Shown piece by piece: positions 49,030 through 62,688 of a stretch of DNA of 64,000 bases. Both the position numbers and the translations under genes were made by a program. Positions within the stretch are counted from its first letter, which is position 1; each line of letters begins with the position of its first letter. Below the pieces are notes generated by a model. The model made no database searches, had not been told where the DNA came from, and saw only the letters and a list, made by a program, of their open reading frames with translations. The stretch is from Amia ocellicauda (taxonomy: Eukaryota > Chordata > Actinopteri > Amiiformes > Amiidae), in the NCBI RefSeq assembly GCF_036373705.1, contig NC_089856.1, positions 30,662,298 to 30,726,297 of the forward strand, read 5' to 3'.

Positions 49030-52000
49030 TCATTGTTTTACAAGAAGTAGTTTTCCCAGAGGCTGTGGGGAAAAGGTGCCCTGCATGTACACAATTTGTC
49101 CTCTGACAATTGTAGCAAACACTTGTCCATGAAGCCTGAAGCCAAGGTAGGGTGACAGCTGCAGAGAGAAGACAGGCACACTCGTCACACACTGACAGCG
49201 CTGTGTTAAACACCAGCCACCACACAAATCACTCTGGAAAACAGCTTAACAACATTTTCAAATTGATGACTTTCTTATTTGCTTAATACCCTATTCTGTG
49301 TTTTCTGTGTTTTTCTTTATTCTAGCTGTTGTTCAGATGATTTGCCTTTCAATTAACTGTTCATTCTTGGATGGTAAATGCATTTTTATATAGCATAATA
49401 ATACAAATAATATAATAATATGCATTAGTAGTAGTAGGAGTAGTAGTAGTAGAAGTAGTAAAATTCCTTAAAAGTTCCTTATATATGTATTCTGTGAATA
49501 TTGGTATATATTTTATTCCTTTGTACATATTTGTATTTTGTCCTTTAACGATGACTGATTCCTAACTCACCTGCAGGTGACTATTAATTAACCCCTATTG
49601 ACAACAGAGGTGAAAAATATATCTGCATTGTCTTTTGCTACATATTTAAAAATAAAAGCAACTGACCTTATTTTTATGATGTATGTCATCTTCATTCAGC
49701 TGTAATATAAAAGTAACTATTAGTTAAACATAATTAAACATTTTTTTTTTTTACCAGGGAGAAAAACAAGACAAACATTGAATCTTAATGGCACAATTAG
49801 AAGGGTTTCGATTCAGGGACTCAACAGCTGGACGTGTGACAGTGAGGGGGATCTGTAGAGTTGTTGGCTTTGAAAGGAATGGAGAAATCATAGTGCCTGC
49901 ATGCTGATTAATTTCAAATTACTTTATTAGACTCTCACACATACATGACTGCAAAAATGTACCGTGGGTTTTTGGCAACATTTTGTATGTACTACTACGT
50001 ACATTGAGTCCTCCATTTGTACAGTAATAAATAATCACTTAGCATCTTGCCTCAAATTCCTTATCTGGATCCCATATGACCAAGTCAGCATCGTAGCCAG
50101 GGAGGAGAGAGCCTTTCTGGTTGTCAAGGTGACAGAGCTCTGCTGGTTTCTGGCAGAGAATCCTCACCACATCAGCCACCGAAAAACCCTTTTGTCTGGC
50201 TGTGGTCCAGAACAACGACAGACCTGAGAACACCATCACAGAACAGAGGTTTTGAAGGAAATTGAACACAGTGTACCAGACTTAGGTTCCAGCTTTTAAT
50301 TAATGTTAACCTACACAATTACTGCTGAGATGGCCATACAAAACAGACATCCAGCACATTCACAATGTTAACAATCCACAAAACACTAAGAATGCAGTCA
50401 TGACGAATACAAGGAGTTTCGTAATCACATTGTAGTTTAAGAATGTGAAACTTGTTTTTAAATATGTTGGAAGATACGAGTCTTGTGAAAGGAACAACAC
50501 ACGTCTCATCACTGAACAGGGAAAACACATAGAGGTGCTTAGCAAGCAATTTGAACACATTCATTAACAACATATGCCCCAACCCAGCGGAGGGACTTTG
50601 AACAGTTTCCTCAACCTCTGCTGCTCTGTGTTCAATGATTACATCGGCTTGTAAATAAGTAGTGCTGTGTTTACTGTGAGGTGGCCTTTGTACTGCTGCT
50701 GGGGTGAAAGGTCAAAGCCAAAGAGCCTCTGAATTGACAACTTTTTAGAAAGAATGTCAAATGTTTATGCAAGTCTCAATTTTTGTTACATTCTCTTCAG
50801 CAGTCCCTATCGTGCCACAGCAATATCTGCCTCATTAATATATAGGAAAATGTTACAAATTTACAACTTGCTAATATTTATCAACCCAATCTAACTGTGA
50901 CATTACCTTTTAAATGGCTTTCCTTTTAAGTCTGTGTGGGGGTGGAGGGGGGGGACAACCTTGGTTGTGTTTGGAAGACGAAAATATATATAAAGCCTTG
51001 AAAGGCCTTTCAGGGATTGATTATGCTGCTATGACTAATCTAAGTGGATGCATTGTAACAAATAAACCTGAATCTCACCGAACTGCAGAGATGAAATGCC
51101 CCCCCAGGCCTGAGTGAAGTCCCCAGAGTCCAGTCTCTTCAGTTCCTCAGTGCAGGGTGAGTGGTCAGACACCACCATGTCAATCTGGCCAGCCTTCAGC
51201 GCTGACCACAATTGATCCTGGAGATCAATGGCAAACATGGCTCCTCTGAATCGCATAGAAACTTTTATGCGTGGTTTGTTGGACACCATAAAAATATCTT
51301 TCTGGGAGAAACAGCTCAACAATTAGGGAAAACAAAGTTCTGAACACCCCATTGATGTGATATCTATGTAATGGTGGTTTGACCGAACAAAGACCACCCT
51401 GCAGCTGTGCATCAACCAAATGGGGAAACCTGAACCCTACACTGACATACTTTATTAGAAACAGGCAAAGGTTACCCCAGTTGCAAAGCACATAATTTAA
51501 TACAATATTCATGGATGTTCCATGAGTAGCTGTCACCTGGTTAGCCTGTGTGCGGATGGGCGGGCAGCATTTGAACTGGGTGGCGCCCTGGGGAATGTGC
51601 TCTGCAGAGAGGGTCAGGTAATGGTGAGTGGTCTCCACCGTGAGCGGGGCACCAGCCTGGCGGGCAGATTGGATGAGCTCTATGGCCTTGGCAGAGGACA
51701 GGTGGACAATATGGCATCGCACCCTGGACACAACGGACACATAAAAGGCCGCACAGGACACTTGAATCCATGGTTCAGCCACACATCTGTTATCATTCTT
51801 GCATACTACACTTACACAGTTGTGAAAGGGCACTCATCTCTTACTGGTATTGCAGACAGAGCTGTGTAACTGTCAGAATGGCCTCCAGCTCCATGACGTC
51901 AGGGCGTGAGTTAAGGAAGGAGGCATACTCACAGGGATCTGAGACAGACAGAGCATTAGAACTGTCCATTCTTGTAGAAAATATAGCATCTCATTTCACC

Positions 52001-54828
52001 ATTGTTGGAAAGTATTTCTAGGGACAGGAGTTTCAGTCAATCAGCTTTATCTTCGAATGAATGTGCACGGAGGCCTGTTGTTTTCCTGGTTACCAGCAGT
52101 TGTATTACCCATAAGAAGAGGCATTCTTCAATTGGTGTAGGCAGTGATACCAAAGCAAAACTGCCAATAATAAAGTTACACAGTTTTACATAATAGTGAT
52201 GGTCTGGGAAAATTCCACAACTCATCTACGTCTTAAGCTACAAACTTTTATCTTGTCCCAAGATGTCAGAGCTGCTGAGCACCTAGTTTCAAGGCCTTGT
52301 TCCCTCCAAATCCAGTGGGTTCTTATTTAAACTTGGCAGTAACAAATGCTCACAAGACAATGACCCAAATAACAGTGCGCTCCTTGCATGTAAATAGAAT
52401 TAATCTCGCACGCAGAATAAAAGCAATGATTACATGTATTCAGAAAAGCATTGATCATTCAAATTAACCCATCACCACTTTAAAGACCAAACACTGACCA
52501 GCTATTTGCCTACAGCTTTCCTATCCAACTTTACAATGCAAGACAAGACCTGTTTGCAGTTGTGGTCCTCACCTTCCTCTTCCTCGTTCTGCTGCTGAAT
52601 CTCCGTCTCAGCATGGAACTGAAAGAGAAACATGCCATCAATTGATATAACCCTCCAGCCTCCAATCAAGTTGACTGAATTTAATATCGGTTGGGAAATG
52701 AACCCATGAAGACCTTTACTTGTTTTTCTTGAAATTGAGATTACTCAGTCCAAATCACCAAAGTGCTGTGTTGACAGTGAGATACCTTCTAATGGTCTGG
52801 TTTCAACACACTGTGGTCAAACTTTACTAAGATTGTTTAACTCAGGTTTTAATTGAATATTCTTGTCATAGTATTGTCTCTAGAACTGATACTGCTTATG
52901 TGTTGTGATTAGATGTGGGCTCCCCTGCATTTCTGCTGAACTTGCATTGATATAGAAAGCAAAATGGAATCCCCATGCAAATGAAATCCATATGTGGGCA
53001 GTTCTGGGTTCTTTGTGCCTGAGATGGAGATGCAGTTGGAGATGCACAGAGGTTTACCAGCAGGACACTGCCTGTTCCTTGGAGCTGCGCCATTGCTGTG
53101 TGGAGGTCACTTTTAGTTACATGTGGAAACTCATCCACTCCACTCTGGATCAGGAAGCATTTGAAGCCAGCAATTCCTGCCTGGATCAGTGGACGGAGCT
53201 CTGACTGTGGAAAGAAAAAAGAAAAAACATCACAGAATCATGCAATATTACTGTTGGCAAAACTCTAAATACTTGTCGACGCCAGTATAGATATATTAGT
53301 CTATCTGACAGCGGATGTCTCACAAAGGGTTTTGATGGATCAGCGCAATTAGGCAAATGGTGCTGAACTGGAAGTCTATCAGCTCTGAAGTGCACTTCTT
53401 TGGCAGGGGAGGGCAAAGGGAAAGATTTAGGGGTATGATCTTGGAGGATGGGGCACAGAAGGGGTTGGGGTTTCAGATAAGGGACTCTAACAGTTTACCT
53501 GGTTATTGGGGATAACTCCTCCCCAGAAGGCCGTGTCCACAAAACACTGCCCTGTGGCTGCCTGCATCTTGGTCTGGAAATTACTGAGCGTGGTGGTAGG
53601 AGGGATGCTGTTGCTATAACAATAGAGAAAAGAATGATTACACTCAGGTTGTTTGTTGTTTCAAATTCCCATTGAGAGTCTTACCTGTCCTCCTCTGACA
53701 TTTTATAGTCTAATAATGAGTTATTAGAAGAACACATGCTAAGACACGATTGAGCACTGCTGCGTTATTCTCCTAATTTGAAATTGTTATTCTGTCATCA
53801 ACTGTTTACCGGCAACCACAATGGCAACCACAATGACAGCCTATGAATCCTTACAGGGGCATGTCCACAATGGTGGTGACCCCTCCAGCTGCGGCGGCGC
53901 GGGTGGCAGTCTGGAAGCCCTCCCAGGCGGTGCGTCCAGGCTCATTAACGTGGACGTGACTGTCCACCAATCCCGGCATCACCAGCAGACAGCCCACATC
54001 CAGCACCTGCAGCACAATGCATCCCAGCTGTAAAGTCTACATCTATGTTCTGATACATTTTTGCATAGTTATTGTTACTGGATTGGCAATCGGTAACTGT
54101 AGTTTGGAGTTCACTTTTCTTGCCTTTTTTTCTGCACTGCCTCCTGGTGGATTCCATTGGAAAAACATCTAGCATGCTTGGATGGATATTGCCTTACTAT
54201 TGAGGCAGAGTGTGTGTGGGAGCTAGGGCCTTCATAGATAGACTGAACACATCAGCACAATAGATGCATGAGTCAAGGAAAATAAATCTGCTGCCAATTG
54301 AAGGATATTGTCTCTTTAATTCCTGACCGTCATCAAAATTTCCATTGCCAACACTGCTGTATTTTCCCTAAATAAAGCCAAACGCTACCAGTCATGCATT
54401 AAACTGTCCTTTGCCTGAACAAACAAGATCAACACACCTATCAGATACATTACTTACTCTAATAAATGATCCCTCAGCCTCTGTTCACCATTTACTGGCA
54501 ACACTGATGCTCAAAAGACTAGCTTGTTCCTGCCTCCCCCAAAAGGGACTTTATAATATGTCTTTGTGTCATATCTACCTGATCAGCCAATTTTCACAGA
54601 TAGTTTCAACTAGTGATACAGGTTCTTTCCAGCAGGGGGAGTTTGGTGTACATGCTACAGTGCAGAAAATGCTTGTCCTACCTCAGATGCATCTCCAATG
54701 TTTTGATCACAATCAGAGAGGATTTCCAGAATTTTTCCATCTTTGATTATAATGAGGGCAGGTTGGATGCCAGTACCCCAAAATACCCTTTGGCTTCTCA
54801 GCACTGTGACCGGGGATAAAGGCTTCAT
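49030..54828 (-). CDS. alln: Allantoinase
   Basis: Eleven coding exons on the minus strand: 54828-54682, 54006-53855, 53613-53499, 53204-53058, 52618-52573, 51938-51845, 51723-51537, 51217-51079, 50223-50051, 49699-49667 and 49158-49030, giving 453 residues. Allantoinase is a zinc amidohydrolase that opens allantoin to allantoate in purine breakdown. Metal and catalytic residues are in place: H66 and H68 in [10 protein letters not shown], the carbamylated lysine K153 in AGFKCF, H189 in FHAE, H241 in HIVHLSS and D314 in VVSDHSPC. All phases fit. The intron after 50051 uses a GC donor, and the next exon is only 33 bases ([11 protein letters not shown]). Mammals have lost this enzyme, whereas fish and frogs keep it. 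No clear targeting signal is seen. Confidence 0.95.
49426..49461. repeat. AGT trinucleotide microsatellite
   Basis: An imperfect TAG/GTA run of about 36 bases in the last alln intron. Confidence 0.85.
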
Positions 54829-54829
54829 G

Positions 54830-54837
54830 CTTCCGGT
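54830..54837 (-). promoter_or_regulatory. alln: ETS-like site at alln start
   Basis: The minus strand reads ACCGGAAG immediately before the alln start codon, matching the ETS/GABP core CCGGAAG that often marks transcription starts. This suggests a very short 5' leader. Confidence 0.4.
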
Positions 54838-54840
54838 TTT

Positions 54841-57800
54841 AATTTTAATGAACAGGATGCAGAAAGAACCTGCTTTTTACCCAGTTATGTGGTTTTGTAG
54901 TTCCAAACTTAGGGTAACCTGCTTCTGCTCAGCTCTGTCCCTGCACAAATATGCAGCTACTGAAACTCCTCCTCTCTTGCACAACAAGGCAGATATGAGG
55001 TTAAAGACCTGTCGTTTTCTCTCACGTTTCATAGGCATTCCAGTCAGCAATACAAATGTAATGACCGAAACAAAGATATCCTACAAGATTTCTGCAAAAG
55101 AATACCGTAAGACTTTGGGACATATATCCTTCAGGTCTCCTTCCGAAAACTCACAGGAGATTTGTAGGACTCATTTCTAATGAATAATACAAAAACTTTG
55201 ATTTTTTTTTTTTTAAAGGAAACATGTTTTTTTGTGTGGGGAAATTGGTCTGTTTTCCAATCCACTCTTTCCTCAGTTTAATATTTTCTTTCTGTTGGAA
55301 AGAAACTAAAAGCATCTAGGTAGTATCCTCATTTAATACATTTTAGAAGTATTTACCAAGGCTGACACCTATGACAATGAACTGGGTCTCTATACCATAC
55401 TGAGGCACGTTACTACAAACATGAAAAAACGATCACTTCAGGTTTTATCCCAAAACTATAGTGTGCAAGCAGTGAAAAGATAAATTGCTAGTGTGCTGAT
55501 CTCTTTCTGGTACTGTAGGCCCTGCACTTCGAAAAGGTGGCACTTCTCTTTAAGAAACCTTGTCAGCTTAGCGAACACACCCACAACTCTTTCTACTAAT
55601 CAATTATTTAGAATTCAGCTCCACTTAACTGAAACCAGCTGGGAGAGAGTACAAGAAAAATAAAATAAAATAAAAAAATGCCAGTCCTTTTCTAAATCTG
55701 TCCTCTGCTTCAGAAGCAGCATGCAGATCTGCCTTGCTTACTAAACAACTGTCTCTTTTATTTCAATCTATTTTAAGACTAGGCTCTCCATTTGTGAGCC
55801 TGGGGGGGAAAAAGGGTCCTGTGGTATGATTTACAGCTGTGCACGGAATTACGTAATTGACCCAATTTATGGCTGTATTAATCAAGAAGTTAAATGCTCA
55901 TTAGCCACTAACTGAATCCCACTGAAGAGCAGTAGGGATCTACAGAAACAGGGTTTAAAGCCTTTGTATTATGCCATTGGCTAAAGCTGCAGATTCTTCA
56001 ATCCTAAAATTATGCTGTGCCCTGTGGAACTATTATCTTGTCCTGTGTTTTAATATATAATTTAATCCTCAATTTAGCACCCACTCAACACATAATGATG
56101 GCAGAACTTATTGTGAATTTGACAACCAGATCTGGGCACTACATTTATCTGCAACAAATACATTAGTGTCTCACTACTCAACACTTAACATAATACGTTG
56201 TTCTTCAAATCATACACAGATAGGAATACTCTGCAGAAGATCTTTTTATGCTTGCCAAAATAATCCATTTAGGAGGATTTTAAGTTTGTTGCTTTGCTCT
56301 CCAATTTAACAACATCCCTGAGAGATACCAGGTTAATTATGGTGATATAGAGATCCTGGTCTTTGCAGGCATAGTTCAAAATCTGCACTTTTTGTAAATG
56401 CCTCTGTTAGCTGAATTGAAAAAAGAAAGCGCAGGACTGCAGCAAGTTAACATCCCCTGTGCCAAAGCTCGGATTTGGGAATTGGCATTTCTTCATTGGA
56501 ATGGGCAAGCTGACTTTTGCCGTGGGGGGAGTCGGCAGGAGAAGGCAGGAGAGCCAGAGACCCAGGACTGTGTGGAGAGGAAGGTCAGAGAGCACAATTG
56601 CATTGTATTTCATCAGGCTGAAACCAGACTCTGCCCTCTGCCGTGCTGTGGTACCTTCTAGAGCTGCCATCGAGATAGCCACCCTCCGCTGCCCTTTATT
56701 GTGAGTAAACCTCATTAACAATGGATCCGACTTGTCCCCATATTGGAAACACAGACAGGCATGCACGTCACACTCCAACCAGTCACTGTGACTCATCTGC
56801 CAGCCTTCCTTAAAGGGAAAGCTTTCCGGCACGTTTCTTTCATTCTCTCAGGTAGGATGGAGGCAGATTCAGTGTTATGGAGCATATCTCTTTATGTTGT
56901 CAATTATTTTTATGTGCATATTTATTTATAGTTTTCTACCATATTTCATTGGCACTATATCATATAGCCTGTATTGTAAAATTAAGATCACCTGTAAAAA
57001 TTGAATAGAAGTCAATCTTAATCCATTTTGAATATGTTTTAAGCCAGGTTTCCTACTTCAAGTTGTTTCACATGATGTATTAGGACTGTGCAGCTGTATT
57101 CAGCACACTGACGCCCTTTAATGTTCAATAAAAGCTGGTCTGGAAGGATGGATTATGTAGTCATTGTCAAAGAGAAATCCTCCATTTCGTGAATCCACTG
57201 AATTGGATTATTTATTATAAGACGACAAAGAAAAGCGGGCAGAAAGGTCCCTGGTAAAAGAGATTTGGTTCTGAGTAGTGGCACTGTTGGCACTTAAGCT
57301 TATGTTCATTAGACAACACAATCACACACAGTACAACACTGCAGTCTGAAAAGATGCCCAGTTCAAGGTGATCTCTTTAGGAAAGCACTGTGGTGAGGCA
57401 CAGAGCTATTACAGCATGTCTTGGAGCTTTTCAGATGGCTTAAAAATATATATTTGATTTTACTGTGGCCTTTATAGACAAATGCTATATTAAAAATGTA
57501 GGTGCTTGCAATGCATATTGTTAGGTAACAACAAGATTTAATTCAACCAGACTGTATTTGTCATATCCAAATTAAACCCAAACCTTTCTAAAACTTGTGT
57601 CTGATATTAACCTAATACATGAGCGGAAAAGCTCTCCCTGTAGCAATGCCATAGGAAAAAAAGGTGAAATAGATTACAAAGAGGGAGATATTTTTAACAC
57701 TTGAGGCTGACTGACACTTAGTCACAACACAGATGGAAACAGTTGATCACTGTAAGGTACAGGCCAGGTACAGACAGCCAGAACAGTCTGGCTGACTCAG

Positions 57801-57953
57801 TTAATAATTAACTGCTGACTACAGGAAGATCACAGGTGATAACCCCAGCCATCTTGTCCAACTTGTATCGAAATGTGTGAAGGTTATGATAAGACAAACC
57901 AAATAGATTACATTTTAAGAATTAGGTAACAGGAAAATTAGCTTACATTTATG

Positions 57954-58025
<72 letters not shown>

Positions 58026-58395
58026 GTAGATGTTCACTGTGCTAATAGTTGAATTCTAGGATATATATACACAGGAATGTTTATTTATTAAATAATAACA
58101 TACATTAATAAGTACAATTCTAAAATAAGATAGTACTAACAGTTTAATATTTCACAACTTAGCTGAACTGAACAATGACATTTAGTTGCATGGAACAATG
58201 GCCTGCATTGTTTGTTGATGGTTGGGGATGTCAGCTTGACCTACAAAGGCCTAATTCACCAAAATAACCAAGGAGGATTTAATTGCTATGTTGAAGACTT
58301 ATATGTGTCTTTGTTTTGGTCAGCAGGTTCCTCCTAGCGGGACTGGGCAGAAATCTAGCTGTGTTTTTGTGTGTGTGTGCAAAGCTCCCCTGGGA
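54841..58395. other. Divergent alln/kif1a intergenic region
   Basis: AT-rich DNA between divergent genes. It holds an AAT microsatellite (57953-58025). The open frames present have no recognisable domain and no splice or codon pattern of a gene. Confidence 0.6.
57953..58025. repeat. AAT trinucleotide microsatellite
   Basis: A nearly perfect TAA run of about 73 bases, upstream of the kif1a leader exon. Confidence 0.95.
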
Positions 58396-58855
58396 TGCCA
58401 ATCTCTCTCTCTCTCTGCCCCTCTCTCTCTCTCTCTCTGTCTCTCTCTCCTCCCCTCTCGCTCTCCCTCTCTGCTGCATTGATGCTGCTGCTGCTGCTGC
58501 CGCTGCCTCTCTCAGTGATGATGTCACTGGCTCAGTGCAGCTCAGCATCCCTGCCTTAGTCAATCAACAGAGCCATTTTGCCTTTGGATTGTAGCACACG
58601 CAACACCCAGATCCCATCCCCCCCCTAACCCCCAAACGAACCACTCTGTACCAGGCCACAGAAGACGTCTGGCTATACCCATCCAGGGTACAGATCTGCC
58701 TGGAGGACGCTTGCTTGGTGGAGGGGAATAAGGGAAGCTCTCAGCTGTTCAGAGGCAGTGCTGAAAAAAGGAGGAGAGGCAGAACTGGGACCTGCAAAAA
58801 AACCAACCCAACAACCAGCCATAACTGGGTCTGGCACAACAGCACAGAAACAAAG
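58396..58855 (+). promoter_or_regulatory. kif1a: kif1a promoter and non-coding first exon
   Basis: A CT-rich initiator-like stretch (58401-58475) with a short CTG run (about 58484-58500) is followed by a 5' leader that ends in CAAAG with a GTAAG donor at 58856. The sense strand and position fit a non-coding first exon, since the ATG exon begins with an acceptor at 62637. The transcription start is not visible. Confidence 0.5.
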
Positions 58856-59263
58856 GTAAGAAGCACAGAATTCTATGTCTTTTTTTGGTGTCCATGTTGC
58901 TCCCTGTTCAAATGTCGTATTGCACAGCCCAGGATATTAGGGATGATTTTGGGGTGCGTCTGTTTTCTGTGTCCATGGAGGGCTGCCGACATTCTGGGAT
59001 CATGTCTAGCGAATGGTAAACAAGTATTTTAAAGGGCACTGCGACAGCTGTTTGGTCCTGTAAACCTTTTTTATTCCCTGTTCTTGATCCAAAGTGGTTG
59101 TTTTTTAATTTATTTATGAAGAAATGCAGTGTCATTCAGAAGCACAATAGCACGATGAAGAACATAAAAGATAGCCCAGTCAATAATTGTGGCATACTGT
59201 CATTCCCCATCTGCCTCATTAAACAGCTGATATTTGCATATTTAATTTAGAATGATTAACATT

Positions 59264-59322
<59 letters not shown>

Positions 59323-62300
59323 TATATCATATATATACACACACATATATGCACATTATATGCATTATAAAATACATAAAAATGACAGTAAGATTTGTGT
59401 TATTCATTTTGATGGTATTACAAGTGAGGGAGACTAAATGTGTTTTAAAAGAGGCACATTCCGTATCACATCCTGAGACAGTTTCTGGGTGCAATTCAGC
59501 CCTAGTTCAAAATGGTGGTGACATAAACCGGTGAAGGCAGGGGCGTTGTGATGCCCTCAAGGTAAACAAGCTAAGCGGCCAGCTGGGTTATTAAAAACAA
59601 CGGGGATAGACATTAAAAAAGCACAAAGCAATGACATACATATTCCTCACGTTGTTATGAATGTACAGGAACATAGCATATGATGTATTTACCTTTTATA
59701 CCTCAGATAGGCATTTTATAATAAATACCGGGCGTTAAACTGAAATTCCATTAGTCATTGGGGGCTACAAAAACCGCTGAGTCAAACCCAATTTTGAAAC
59801 GGCGTCAAGTCATCAGATCTGGTCCTTATGCAAAGTGCTCGACCATTCGAGCCCAATTTCAGCAATATGGAAGTCTATGAGCGTATAGAACATACTGGCA
59901 GGTTATTTATTTATTTATTTCTACCCGACGGGAAGATGGAATAAACATGGGCTTCCTTTTAAATAAAAAGGGGATCGGGAATGCACTCGTTAGGCTGACT
60001 TGGTTTTTAATTAAACGAATTAATATATAAATGTAAATAAACATGATTGACGTTCGTTTGTGAACGTTCCAATTCTGCGCCGTGCCGTGACTGGATCTCA
60101 TTCGCAACTGCTGCGCTATTGTTTTATTCAATAATATGGATAAAATATACATATTTTATTTAGCTGCGTCTGTTGAGCTTATAGAGCAGCAGATTCTCGA
60201 AATAAACCCACTTGTCTTTCCTTTCTGCAGGAAGACGCACCCATTTCACCAGACAGACAGGGCAGCCAGTCTACTGGGAAACAGGGAGGAGTGAATTAGA
60301 AAGAGCGAAAGCGTAGAAGTAGGAGCCATTTTCATTAAGGCAGATGGGTTGATAAATAAATGGAATTAAAACAGCCCACCCATTGGGTTTGTTTGTATAA
60401 TGTGTTTATAGAATGAGTGACTAAATTAGTATAATATTTAGGGGAAATAAAAATAACTATGTTTTCATAAAAATAATAATTAAACAGAATATAACAGATT
60501 TGCCAGATTATTTTAACTGTAATGGTTAGCAGGCCGGATTTGGCACACAACGACCAATCAGTCAGTATATTAAATTTTCAACCAAATAACCAATACAGAC
60601 AGCTGTAAACAAACTATTATCTATAGGTCTACATATATTTAATAATGCTATTTTATATTTATTTTAGTTAATGTTCACATATATCGTAAAACTGCCATGT
60701 CTAATATCATAATATTAAAAATGGCCTCTTACTGGCTAAATACATATTCTGCTAATCCAACGATTCATGTGGTTTACAGTGACACAAAGTATGATCAAGC
60801 CAGTGTGTTTCCAGTCTAATCCGCATCGCCTTCACTGTGTGTAACGCAGATACATTTCATAATTGACAGTGTCGTTATTTTCCAATTAAAGGTGGTGTAG
60901 CAAATTGGTGAAGCATCTAATGCTCTTAAAAAAGGAAGCAATTTTGCTACTAGAAAGGTCAATAAGACATTACACTAGAGCGGCTAAATAGATTTTTTTT
61001 GCAGTGGTAGTGGAAGTTTACAATGCCAGTTGGTCTGTGCTGGGCAGGGACTGATGCCAACCTGGCATTGCAGAGGAGCCTTGGTCCAGGGTGCGGAAGG
61101 AGGAATGGATAGAGAGGGCCAGCATTAGGAGGGGCTGTTATCTGCGTACACAATCTCCAGCTAAGGATGCAAATCAGTGAGAAAGCAGCCAGTCTCACTG
61201 TAGACCATCCCAGATGGACTGTTGAAAAAATAACACGTCATGCCTATTTTAGATCTCTGAGATGCTAGGAGTTAATTGGACAATTAAGACCAGGATGGAA
61301 AATTGTCTAAATATTCTTGGTTGCTTATTAAATGTTTATTGTGCTTTAAGGCAAAATTATGAATTAGAATCACTGATGAATTTGCCAAATAAGATTGTGT
61401 AAGATATTATAAATCAATCCTACATAACTGATGGGTGTTCCTTAGAATACAATTTGATTTATAGACAAGGACAGTAAATGACACGTCTTGCAAAAATCTC
61501 CCAACAACTCTCGTTTTAATGACCTCTTGTTATTTTTGACAAGATCGCATAATTATACTATATTGCTGTTATTGATCCAACATTACTGGTCTCACTATGA
61601 CCTGAATACAGGTAGCTATACAGGTACTTCTACTGCTGGCATCACATGCAACTACCCTTGATGGAAGACATGCCATTTAGATCTCCATGTCCATGTAATG
61701 TTTTTCCTTCCTGTGTCTTTCTACATACAATGAGCTCATTCTTTTGTGTTCTCAGGATAGGATTTTGAAAGCTTTCAAAAATCAATAAACGGGACCGAGG
61801 TTCTTGAGTCTCGCTTTTTACCACTGAGGCTATTGCATTAATCTGCAACCCAGATTACACAAGTTTTATTGCTTAAAACCTTCTCCATTTAATGGGATAG
61901 TGTGGATTGCAGAAATCGGATCCCACCCTTTCAGAGCAGTGGACTGGCCTGCAGACTGAAATCTGGGTTAAAGGAGCAATTTGTAGCACTAATGCCATGT
62001 ATTTGTTGTTTTGCTAGCGGCATTTCCTGTTATATCTATTTGTTTGTGCTGTATGTTATTGTCTTTGATCGGGGTGATAACTACTAGTTCCACTATTAAA
62101 AGCCCATTGGCCATTTTTCATATGGAAAAATACAGTTTTTAGAAGTGTTTGGGAGTACTGAGCAGTAACCTCAGTATGCATTCAGACCCATTCTCCTTTT
62201 GAATTCTGGAAAGGTCAATTCAAACAGTATCTCACTGCTACAGGTGCTGTGTGAGTAAAAGATGTCAGGGCCGATGTGAGTCACTGGTCCTGTCTAGTTT

Positions 62301-62637
62301 CTGTTTTCACGTGCCTGTCCGGGTCAGCCAGTGTTGCTGTGATATTAGGCCTTTGATGGACTGAGCTCAGCCTTAGAAATTCCACCCTGGTTTTCTGTAG
62401 CACTGACTCAGGCCTGCATTGAAGCCTAATGAGGCAACAAATCCCAGCCATTATAGCAGGTACCCGGTCAAAATGGGAGCCTCTGAAAAAAAAGAAAACT
62501 CCAATGGGCAAAGTCCTGACTTCGTGTTGCACCTCATACATCATATAATATGGAGACCATTTGTTTTGCTAGGTAAATGTCATTTTAAGCCTAGGATTTC
62601 CTCAGCATTAATTTTCCTACTGTTGGTTCTTCCACAG
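58856..62637 (+). other. kif1a: kif1a 5' UTR intron with possible extra leader exon
   Basis: The intron separating the leader from the ATG exon. A strong acceptor (CTTTCTGCAG, ending 60230) is followed by purine-rich sequence with a possible donor, GTAGGA, at about 60319, perhaps an optional leader exon of about 88 bases. A TA microsatellite lies at 59266-59319. Nothing else was recognised. Confidence 0.5.
59266..59319. repeat. TA dinucleotide microsatellite
   Basis: An uninterrupted TA run of about 54 bases in the kif1a leader intron. Confidence 0.95.
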
Positions 62638-62688
62638 ACTGTGACAGCAAGCAGACGGACCTCTGTTCTAGCCGTCTCTCATCACTAA

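Noticed and set aside
54743-55180. 145-codon plus-strand frame antisense to alln exon 1
   Set aside because: It overlaps the alln start in the opposite sense and shows no recognisable motif. Chance frame.
56407-56832. 141-codon minus-strand frame between alln and kif1a
   Set aside because: No conserved motif and no splice or promoter context. Not supported as a gene.
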